Part shown: in pieces, positions 57,638 to 64,000 of the stretch | How the letters are laid out: the number at the start of each line of letters is the position of its first letter | Numbering within the stretch: position 1 is the first letter of the stretch | DNA from: Pseudorhodobacter sp. PARRP1 | Lineage (GTDB): Bacteria; Pseudomonadota; Alphaproteobacteria; Rhodobacterales; Rhodobacteraceae | Reading direction: 5' to 3' | DNA length: 64,000 nt | Assembly (NCBI GenBank): GCA_002256245.1 | Contig: NKIU01000001.1 | Location: 486,232 to 550,231 of the forward strand | Program-made: the position numbers and the translations under genes | The notes under the pieces: model-generated | What the model saw: the letters and a program-made list of their open reading frames with translations, nothing else | Database searches by the model: none | What the model was told of the DNA's origin: nothing

Positions 57638-59182
57638 ATGAGCTATGCCTATCAACCCTTTGATTATGTTGCCCCACTCGGCCTTTCATCGCCAGAGGCG
57701 CGCCACAAGGTGATCATTGTCGGCGCGGGCCCGATCGGGTTGGCGATGGCGGTTGAACTGGCCAACCACGGTGTGCACGCCACGGTGCTGGACGACAATA
57801 ATGTGGTCTCGGTAGGGTCGCGCGCGATTTGCTGGAGCAAACGCTCTCTGGAAATCCTGGATCGTCTTGGCATAGCTGAACGCTGCGTCACAAAAGGCGT
57901 CACTTGGAAAGTGGGCCGCACTTTTCACCGAGACAGGGAAGTGTTCTGCTTTGATCTGTTGCCCGAAGACGGCCACAAGATGCCTGCTTTCGTGAACCTG
58001 CAGCAATACTTTGTCGAAGAATTTCTGGTGCAGCGCGCGCAGGAACTTGGCGTTGATCTGCGCTGGAAAAACCGGGTGACGGCAATTGAGCAACACAGCG
58101 ACTTCGCAACGCTCACCGTTGAAACCCCTGACGGCAGCTATCAGTTAGAGGCCGATTGGGTGATTGCCTGCGACGGTGCGCGCAGCCCGATCCGCGAGAT
58201 GATGCGGCTGGAGTTTGAGGGTGAGTTGTTTGAAGAGCGATTTCTAATCGCCGACATCGAAATGCAGTCCGATTTCGCAAGCGAGCGTTGGTTCTGGTTC
58301 GAGCCCAACTTTCATGGCGGCCAGTCGGCTTTGTTGCACAAACAGCCCGACAACATTTACCGCATCGACCTTCAGCTTGGCTGGGATACCGACCCCGAAG
58401 TTGAAAAGCGCCCCGAAAATGTCATCCCGCGCATCGAGAAAGTTGTTGGCCATAGCGATTTCAAACTGGATTGGGTCAGCATCTACACCTTCCAGTGCCG
58501 ACGTTTACGAAGCTTTGTTCACAATCGCATCCTGTTTGTGGGCGATAGTGCGCATATCGTCTCGCCATTTGGCGCGCGTGGCGGCAATGGCGGTTTGGGC
58601 GACGTGGATGCGCTGGGATGGCGCTTGGCTGCGGTGGTGAATGGCGCGGCTGAAGCGGCCATTCTGCAGGGCTACGATCGGGAACGTTGCTTCGGTGCCG
58701 ATGAAAATTTGCTCAACTCCAGCCGTTCGACCCGCTTCATGTCTCCCGAATCCGGCGTGGAGCGCCTGTTCCGTGACGCCGTTTTGCATCTGGCCGCCCA
58801 TGCTGATTTCGCCCGCCCGATGGTGAATTCTGGTCGTCTGTCGCGCCCTTGCGTCTATCCGTTGCAGGCTCCCGATGCGGCGCTGCCGACAGCCGCGCGA
58901 CCCGGAGCCGTTGCTCCAGATGCCCCATTGGACGGCGGCTGGATGACCGAAGCCTTGGGGCGTGATTTCATGGTTCTGGCTTTGGGATGTGACGCGCCGC
59001 ACACCAATTTGCTGACGCTGAAGCCAAAACTGAATGACACTTTGCGACGCCGCTATCTGGGGGATCAGCCGCAGGCGGTCTATCTGATCCGGCCCGATCA
59101 AGTGGTGGCTGCGCGGTGGTTGTCAGCCACATCACGCGACATCGAGGAAGCCTTGGCGCAAAGCTGGAGCGGGCTAGTATGA
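57638..59182 (+). CDS. FAD-dependent aromatic hydroxylase, MhaA-like
   Basis: Group A flavoprotein monooxygenase of 514 residues. GxGxxG motif VGAGPIGLAMAVELANHG near 31-48; ACDGARSPIR (DG motif); and FVGDSAHIVSPFGARGGNGGLGD (GD motif and FAD contact). A thioredoxin-like C-terminal part follows. Together with the 63-residue DUF2783 protein coupled to it, it matches the architecture of 3-hydroxyphenylacetate 6-hydroxylase MhaA with coupling protein MhaB of Pseudomonas putida, which makes homogentisate. Substrate is inferred from context; phenylacetate- or benzoate-type phenols are alternatives. The ATG at 57638 is four bases after the MBL gene's stop. Confidence 0.85.
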   Translation: MSYAYQPFDYVAPLGLSSPEARHKVIIVGAGPIGLAMAVELANHGVHATVLDDNNVVSVGSRAICWSKRSLEILDRLGIAERCVTKGVTWKVGRTFHRDREVFCFDLLPEDGHKMPAFVNLQQYFVEEFLVQRAQELGVDLRWKNRVTAIEQHSDFATLTVETPDGSYQLEADWVIACDGARSPIREMMRLEFEGELFEERFLIADIEMQSDFASERWFWFEPNFHGGQSALLHKQPDNIYRIDLQLGWDTDPEVEKRPENVIPRIEKVVGHSDFKLDWVSIYTFQCRRLRSFVHNRILFVGDSAHIVSPFGARGGNGGLGDVDALGWRLAAVVNGAAEAAILQGYDRERCFGADENLLNSSRSTRFMSPESGVERLFRDAVLHLAAHADFARPMVNSGRLSRPCVYPLQAPDAALPTAARPGAVAPDAPLDGGWMTEALGRDFMVLALGCDAPHTNLLTLKPKLNDTLRRRYLGDQPQAVYLIRPDQVVAARWLSATSRDIEEALAQSWSGLV

Positions 59183-59370
59183 TATTGAAATCACACGCGA
59201 ATATTGTTGATGCCGATGGATTTTACGCCGATCTGCTGGCCGCGCATCGCGGCTTGAGCGAAGCTGAAAGCCACGCATTGAACGCGCGGTTGGTATTGGT
59301 CTTGGCCAATCACATCGGCGATGCAGGGGTATTGGCGCAGGCTCTGACTTTGGCACGAGAAGGTAGTTAA
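59179..59370 (+). CDS. DUF2783 small protein, likely hydroxylase coupling partner (MhaB-like)
   Basis: A 63-residue, mostly helical protein (ANIVDADGFYADLLAAHRGL, ESHALNARLVLVLANHIGD). Its ATG overlaps the stop of the FAD hydroxylase (ATGA), as expected for a subunit made in stoichiometric amounts. Size and position match the roughly 6-kDa coupling protein of the MhaAB hydroxylase. Its TAA stop nests with that of the convergent phosphoesterase gene in the shared TTAA at 59367-59370. Confidence 0.85.
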   Translation: MILKSHANIVDADGFYADLLAAHRGLSEAESHALNARLVLVLANHIGDAGVLAQALTLAREGS

Positions 59371-60104
59371 TCTTTAGCAGGCAACAGAGGTTCGCGCCAT
59401 GGCCCGAGCAGTCGGAAAACTTCACGGCCTTCAAGGACCACGGCGCTCAGCGGGCCCCCATAAGCAGCGCTCGAGTCGATATTGACCCGGTTGCCGTAAT
59501 GCGTGGGCAGGTCGAGCGCGGTGTGGCCATGAACGATCAGCGCCCCATGATCCGAGGTGTCTTCAAGCCAGCCTTTGCGAATCCAGACCAGATCATCCTC
59601 GGTCTGGCTGCCGATGATCACGCCGGGGCGGATGCCTGCGTGGACATAGATCACCTCGCCGCGCTGGAAGTAACTGGGACGCGCGTTCAGAAAGTCGAGA
59701 TGTGATTGCGGCACAGCAGCAACTGCTTCAGCATGCACCGCCGCCAATGGACGGTCGGCGGCATTTTTCACGCCGTAGGAAGCCAATGTGGCTGCGCCGC
59801 CGATCTTTGGGTGCAGGTAGGACAGGTCGGTGCGCAGGCAAGGATCGTGGTAATCAAAGTCAGCGATATAGTTTGTGAACATCCGGTCATGATTGCCTTT
59901 CAGCACGACCCAGTCCTTGCCCGCAGCGATGCCTGCGCGCAGATATTCGACCACGCCGCGACAATCGGGGCCGCGGTCCACCAGATCGCCGACATGCACA
60001 ACCGGCGCTGCCCCATGTTTGGCCTGATCGGCGTCGATCCATGCGTGGACTTCGCGAAGCAGTTCGATATGGCCGTGGATATCGCCGATGGCATAGGTTC
60101 TCAT
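59367..60104 (-). CDS. Metallophosphoesterase (serine/threonine phosphatase-like)
   Basis: A 245-residue calcineurin-like phosphoesterase with the full metal set: GDIHG at residues 7-11, GDLVDRGPD near 43-51, GNHDRM near 73-78, and later His in VHAGIRPG and IVHGHTALD. It resembles bacterial PrpA/PrpB-type protein phosphatases and ApaH relatives; Ser/Thr phosphoprotein or dinucleotide substrates are both possible. It is last before the convergent catabolic operon. A hairpin repeat separates it from serA upstream. Confidence 0.88.
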   Translation of the reverse strand: MRTYAIGDIHGHIELLREVHAWIDADQAKHGAAPVVHVGDLVDRGPDCRGVVEYLRAGIAAGKDWVVLKGNHDRMFTNYIADFDYHDPCLRTDLSYLHPKIGGAATLASYGVKNAADRPLAAVHAEAVAAVPQSHLDFLNARPSYFQRGEVIYVHAGIRPGVIIGSQTEDDLVWIRKGWLEDTSDHGALIVHGHTALDLPTHYGNRVNIDSSAAYGGPLSAVVLEGREVFRLLGPWREPLLPAKD

Positions 60105-60125
60105 GCGTGCCTCATGCAGAAAAGG

Positions 60126-60180
60126 CCGGGGGGCTTCACGCCCCCCGGACCCCCTGTGGGATATTTATGAACAGATGAAA
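60126..60180. repeat. Dispersed hairpin repeat, copy B
   Basis: CCGGGGGGC and GCCCCCCGG pair around TTCAC (60126-60148), followed by ACCCCCTGT and GGGATATTTATGAACAGATGAAA-type tail (60158-60180). On the minus strand it begins 12 bases past the serA stop. Compared with copy A (16015-16066), the stem differs by compensating base changes while loop and tail are the same. Confidence 0.8.
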
Positions 60181-60192
60181 TGGCAAGGCGGC

Positions 60193-61788
60193 TTATGCCA
60201 CCTCGAACTGCAGCGCCTTCACCTGCTGGAACATGCCGGTGGATTCCAACGTTTCCAGCACTTTCGGATCAATTGCCTGATCGAGATAGAGGATCGCGAT
60301 CGCCTGTTTGCCGACACCTTCGCGGCCAAGGGTAAAGTTGGCGATGTTGACGTTGTTTTTCGACATCGTCATGCCCAGCAGGCCGATGATGCCCGGCACG
60401 TCTTCGTTGGTGGTGTAAAGCATATGCGCGCCGATTTCGGCATCAATGTTGATGCCTTTGATCTGGATGAAGCGCGGTTTGCCATCGCTGAAGCAGGTGC
60501 CTGCGACAGAGCGTTCGCGTTTTTCCGTCACCATCGTCACCTTGATATAGGCGTCGAAGGTGCCGGTTTTGTCTTGGCGCGTGGTCGAGATTTGGATGCC
60601 CTTGTCTTTCGCGACAATCGGGGCCGAGACAAGGTTCACATCGGGGTTCTGGGTTTTCAAAACACCCGCGATCACTGCCGAGTTCAGTGCGGCAAGGTTC
60701 ATCCCCGCGACGGTGCCATCGTAAAGGATATTGATCGCCTTGATCGGCTCATCCGTCATCTGGCCGATGAAAGCACCCAAATGCGACGCGAGTTTGATCC
60801 ACGGCCCCATCACGGCAGCTTCTTCGGCGGTGACGTTGGGCATGTTCAGCGCGTTGGAAACCGCGCCGGTCAGCAGGTAATCTGACATCTGTTCAGCCAC
60901 TTGCAGCGCGACGTTTTCCTGCGCCTCGGTCGTGGATGCACCCAAATGCGGGGTGCAGACGACGTTGGGCAGGTTGAAAAGCGGGCTTTCGGTGGCGGGT
61001 TCCACCTCGAACACGTCCAGGGCGGCCCCTGCGACATGGCCGGATTTCAGGGCTGCGGCCAAGGCGACTTCATCGACCAGACCACCACGGGCGCAGTTGA
61101 TGATACGCACGCCTTTCTTGGTTTTCGCGAGGTTTTCCGCCGACAAAATGTTGCGGGTCTTGTCGGTCAGAGGCACATGCAGGGTGATGAAATCGGCGCG
61201 GGCCAGCAGTTCATCCAATTCAACCTTGGTGACGCCCAACTGCTTGGCGCGCTCATCCGACAGGAAGGGGTCGAACGCCACGACCTTCATATGCAGGCCC
61301 ACGGCGCGGTTGCAGACGATGCCGCCGATGTTGCCCGCACCAATCACGCCCAAGGTTTTGTTGAACAATTCCACACCCATGAAGCGAGATTTCTCCCACT
61401 TGCCAGCTTGGGTGCTGGCGTTGGCTTCGGGCAATTGCCGCGCCACGGCGAACATCATTGCTATGGCGTGTTCGGCGGTGGTGATCGAGTTGCCGAACGG
61501 CGTGTTCATCACGATCACGCCTTTTTTCGACGCCGCCGGAATGTCGACGTTATCGACGCCGATGCCTGCGCGGCCGATCACCTTCAGTTTGGTGGCGACG
61601 CTGAGCAGTTTCTCAGTGGCTTTGGTGGCGGAGCGGATGGCTAGGCCATCATATTGGTCGATGATCGCGGCAAGCGCGTCTTTGTCTTTGCCAAGTTTTG
61701 GCATGTAATCCACCTCAACCCCACGGTCGCGGAAGATTTGCACGGCGGTTTCAGAGAGTTCGTCGGATACGAGAACGCGGGGGGCCAT
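60193..61788 (-). CDS. serA: D-3-phosphoglycerate dehydrogenase
   Basis: First enzyme of serine synthesis. 531 residues, the long alphaproteobacterial form. GAGNIG (NAD motif) near residue 152, RGGLVDEVALAAAL, and the catalytic His in CTPHLGAST. The intervening ASB domain precedes a C-terminal ACT domain with DVPGIIGLLGMTMSKNNVNIANF for serine feedback. I used the ATG at 61788, with GGAG 8 bases upstream; the longer frame overlaps unlikely sequence. It follows serC by 53 bp. Confidence 0.96.
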   Translation of the reverse strand: MAPRVLVSDELSETAVQIFRDRGVEVDYMPKLGKDKDALAAIIDQYDGLAIRSATKATEKLLSVATKLKVIGRAGIGVDNVDIPAASKKGVIVMNTPFGNSITTAEHAIAMMFAVARQLPEANASTQAGKWEKSRFMGVELFNKTLGVIGAGNIGGIVCNRAVGLHMKVVAFDPFLSDERAKQLGVTKVELDELLARADFITLHVPLTDKTRNILSAENLAKTKKGVRIINCARGGLVDEVALAAALKSGHVAGAALDVFEVEPATESPLFNLPNVVCTPHLGASTTEAQENVALQVAEQMSDYLLTGAVSNALNMPNVTAEEAAVMGPWIKLASHLGAFIGQMTDEPIKAINILYDGTVAGMNLAALNSAVIAGVLKTQNPDVNLVSAPIVAKDKGIQISTTRQDKTGTFDAYIKVTMVTEKRERSVAGTCFSDGKPRFIQIKGINIDAEIGAHMLYTTNEDVPGIIGLLGMTMSKNNVNIANFTLGREGVGKQAIAILYLDQAIDPKVLETLESTGMFQQVKALQFEVA

Positions 61789-61841
61789 GATGGACTCCAT
61801 ATGAAATGAGGGGATGGGTGGGCCTGACGCCCACCGCGATT

Positions 61842-62990
61842 TCAAGCCTGAGCGGCGATTTCCGCATGAAAGGCATGTGCGATCCACGGCATCAGCGCGG
61901 CGACATCGGCGGTTTCCACCGTGCTGCCGCACCAGATCCGCAGGCCTGCGGGCGCGTCACGATAAGCGCCAATGTCATAGGCCACTTTGGCTTGTTCCAG
62001 CCGCTTGGCGACGGCCTTGGCGAACGCCTCGCCATCCTTGATGCGCGGATCGTTGAACTTCAGGCAAACAGAGGTGGTCGAGGCAATCTCCGGGGTTTCC
62101 GCCAGATTTTGCAGCCACGGATTGGCCGCGCAGAAATCCCAAACCACTTGGGCGTTGGCTTTGGCGCGGCCAACCAGCCCGGCAAGCCCACCCACCGATT
62201 GCGCCCATTTCAGCGACACAAGGTAGTCTTCCACCGCCAGCATCGACGGCGTGTTGATCGTCTCGCCGACGAAAATCCCCTCGATGACCTTGCCTTTGCT
62301 GGTCATGCGGAAAATCTTCGGCAAGGGCCAAGCCGGGGTGTAGCTTTCCAGCCGTTCCACCGAGCGGGGCGACAGGATGATCATGCCATGCGCGCCCTCG
62401 CCGCCCAGCACTTTCTGCCAGCTGAAGGTGGTTACATCCAGCTTGGCCCAATCCAGATCCATCGCGAACGCCGCCGAGGTCGCATCGCAAATCGTCAGCC
62501 CCTGACGATCCGCCGGGATCGCATCGGCATTGGGCAGGCGGCAACCCGAGGTGGTGCCGTTCCAGGTAAACACCACGTCGGAATTGAAATCGACGGTCGC
62601 CAGATCAACGATCTGACCGTAAGGCGCGATTTTCACTTTCGCATCCAGCTTCAACTGCTTGACCACGTCGGTCACCCAGCCTTCGCCAAAGCTTTCCCAC
62701 GCCAGCATCTCAACCGGGCGCGCACCCAGCAGCGACCACATTGCCATCTCGACAGCACCCGTGTCAGAACCGGGGACGATGCCAATGCGATAATCGGCGG
62801 GAACGTTCAGAATCTCACGGGTCAGGTCAATCGCCTGTTTCAGCTTGGCCTTGCCAACGCTTGCACGGTGAGAGCGGCCCAAGGGCGCATCATCAAGCAT
62901 ATCAAGGGTATAGCCGGGGATTTTGGCACAAGGGCCAGAAGAAAAACGCGGGTTTGCCGGACGCGTCGCCGGGGCGGGTAGATCAGCCAT
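61842..62990 (-). CDS. serC: Phosphoserine aminotransferase
   Basis: PLP enzyme converting 3-phosphohydroxypyruvate to phosphoserine. 382 residues, resembling the longer serC type ([22 protein letters not shown] at the start). PLP Lys lies in [31 protein letters not shown] and [15 protein letters not shown] supply the cofactor pocket. The ATG at 62990 with GAGG upstream is clear; the longer frame is antisense to serB. It is the first gene of the serC-serA operon, divergent from serB. Confidence 0.94.
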   Translation of the reverse strand: MADLPAPATRPANPRFSSGPCAKIPGYTLDMLDDAPLGRSHRASVGKAKLKQAIDLTREILNVPADYRIGIVPGSDTGAVEMAMWSLLGARPVEMLAWESFGEGWVTDVVKQLKLDAKVKIAPYGQIVDLATVDFNSDVVFTWNGTTSGCRLPNADAIPADRQGLTICDATSAAFAMDLDWAKLDVTTFSWQKVLGGEGAHGMIILSPRSVERLESYTPAWPLPKIFRMTSKGKVIEGIFVGETINTPSMLAVEDYLVSLKWAQSVGGLAGLVGRAKANAQVVWDFCAANPWLQNLAETPEIASTTSVCLKFNDPRIKDGEAFAKAVAKRLEQAKVAYDIGAYRDAPAGLRIWCGSTVETADVAALMPWIAHAFHAEIAAQA

Positions 62991-63010
62991 GGTATCCTCG
63001 CAGATATAAG

Positions 63011-63028
63011 CCCTTCGTTGGGGAAGGG
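63011..63028 (-). promoter_or_regulatory. Leader hairpin upstream of serC
   Basis: On the minus strand CCCTTC and GAAGGG pair around CCCAAC, ending about 20 bases before the serC start and just ahead of its ribosome site. A leader element called the serC RNA motif is known upstream of serC in alphaproteobacteria; this hairpin occupies the expected place, but I could not check its consensus. Confidence 0.4.
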
Positions 63029-63140
63029 TGTCCCGCCGCCAGCCATATTGGCCGCGCCGGGGTGGCGCAAGCCGGAAAAGCGCGCTATTGCGGCGCATCA
63101 TCTGCAAAAACCGACACAAAACTCCACTATCGGAAACATC

Positions 63141-64000
63141 ATGTTCATAGCCACCCTGCTGACCAACCCCGACCGCCCCGTGCTTGACCGCGTGACGGTC
63201 GAGTCGCTGCGCAATGCCTGGGGCGGTGGTGATGCGATCTGGCTGGAGCCTGGCGTGGCGGCGGAGTTTGCCGTTGAGGCGATGCCCGCGAACCGCTGGG
63301 ATGTCTGGCAGGGCTTGCAGGGCATCGGCATTGATCTGGTGTTGCAGGCGGCGGTGGGGCGGCGGAAAAAGCTGCTGATCGCCGATATGGACAGCACGAT
63401 GATCCAGCAGGAATGTATCGACGAATTGGCCGATGAGGCGGGCGTCGGCGCGCATGTGGCGGGCATCACCGCGCGGGCGATGAATGGCGAATTGGACTTT
63501 GAGGATGCGCTGCGCGAGCGGGTGGGGTTGCTCGCGGGTCTGCCCGAGACGGTGATCGCAGGTGTGATCCGCGACCGGATCACCCTGATGCCGGGGGGGC
63601 CGGTGTTGCTGGCGACGATGAAGGCGAACGGGGCCTATGCGGCGCTGGTCTCGGGTGGGTTCACGGCGTTTACCGGGGCAATTGCTGAACGGCTGGGGTT
63701 TGATGAAAACCGCGCCAATACGCTGCTGGTCGCGGATGGCGTGCTGACCGGCAAGGTCGCTAATCCGATTTTGGGGCGGGCGGCGAAGGTCTCGGCGCTG
63801 GAGGAAATCTCGGCACGGCTGGGGATCTCGGTGGCCGAGGCGATGGCAGTGGGCGACGGCGCGAATGATCTGGGCATGCTGGGTCTGGCAGGCGCCGGAG
63901 TGGCGCTGCATGCCAAGCCCGCGGTTGCGGCGCAATGCGATTTGCGGGTGAACCATGGTGATCTGACCGCACTTTTGTATATGCAGGGCTACACCCGAGA
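63141..64000 (+). CDS. serB: Phosphoserine phosphatase (3' end outside window)
   Basis: HAD-family phosphatase releasing serine from phosphoserine. 286 complete codons are visible; only a few are missing. N-terminal ACT-like segment; HAD motif [17 protein letters not shown], motif II Ser/Thr in [10 protein letters not shown], Lys in [13 protein letters not shown] and DGANDLGML. The start ATG at 63141 is divergent from serC, so all three serine synthesis genes lie together. Confidence 0.95.
   Translation, partial: MFIATLLTNPDRPVLDRVTVESLRNAWGGGDAIWLEPGVAAEFAVEAMPANRWDVWQGLQGIGIDLVLQAAVGRRKKLLIADMDSTMIQQECIDELADEAGVGAHVAGITARAMNGELDFEDALRERVGLLAGLPETVIAGVIRDRITLMPGGPVLLATMKANGAYAALVSGGFTAFTGAIAERLGFDENRANTLLVADGVLTGKVANPILGRAAKVSALEEISARLGISVAEAMAVGDGANDLGMLGLAGAGVALHAKPAVAAQCDLRVNHGDLTALLYMQGYTR

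Overview
The window is a 64 kb piece of a GC-rich alphaproteobacterial chromosome. Gene order and protein character point to Rhodobacterales (Rhodobacter/Gemmobacter-like): pckA divergent from chvI-chvG, followed by hprK-rapZ-EIIA-HPr; the run rpoZ-rsh-DUF2062-pdxJ-acpS-lepB-rnc-era; a methylsuccinyl-CoA dehydrogenase of the ethylmalonyl-CoA pathway; and short GGGATATTT-type dispersed repeats. About 60 protein genes are supported. I saw no rRNA, tRNA, CRISPR array, phage or insertion sequence. Serine phosphatase SerB runs off the right end, and the left end opens in a homopolymeric C tract.

Layout. 0-8.5 kb: parC, an SH3 protein, an SDR, a HIG1-like protein with a cobalamin adenosyltransferase, etfBA, a DUF6473 protein and 3-hydroxybutyryl-CoA dehydrogenase. 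8.6-16 kb: a carbon-signalling block (acyltransferase, HPr, EIIA, RapZ, short HprK, ChvG, ChvI) divergent from pckA. 16-21 kb: TSUP permease, methylsuccinyl-CoA dehydrogenase, a 350 bp palindrome-rich spacer, MFS transporter, RecO. 21-30.2 kb: a long minus-strand housekeeping operon (rpoZ to DUF1491), with an unrecognised coiled-coil membrane protein translationally coupled between pdxJ and acpS. 30.2-34.1 kb: folK, a NYN protein, ispH and rnhA. 34.1-39.6 kb: five sugar-transfer or methyl-transfer genes, probably a surface glycan locus. 39.7-50.4 kb: TetR regulator, hybrid histidine kinase, a 1813-residue alpha-2-macroglobulin and PBP1C. 50.4-59.4 kb: an aromatic catabolic island centred on homogentisate. 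59.4-64 kb: a phosphoesterase, then serA, serC and serB.

The most coherent system is the homogentisate island. One strand carries marR-maiA-thiolase. The other carries an MFS gene, then hmgA-fahA-MBL protein-FAD monooxygenase-DUF2783. The FAD enzyme plus a 63-residue partner resembles the two-component 3-hydroxyphenylacetate 6-hydroxylase MhaAB, so the island may feed 3-hydroxyphenylacetate to homogentisate and on to fumarate and acetoacetate. A perfect 9+9 bp palindrome sits between the -35 and -10 boxes of hmgA and is the natural candidate operator. The MBL-fold protein has lost half of its first metal-binding motif and its role is unexplained.

A second theme is non-coding structure. A G/C-rich hairpin with an invariant GTGAA loop, followed or preceded by a conserved GGGATATTTATGAACAGATGAAA-like tail, occurs 3' of two minus-strand genes with compensatory stem changes. 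Tandem GCGCTAAC repeats 20 bp apart lie upstream of pckA.
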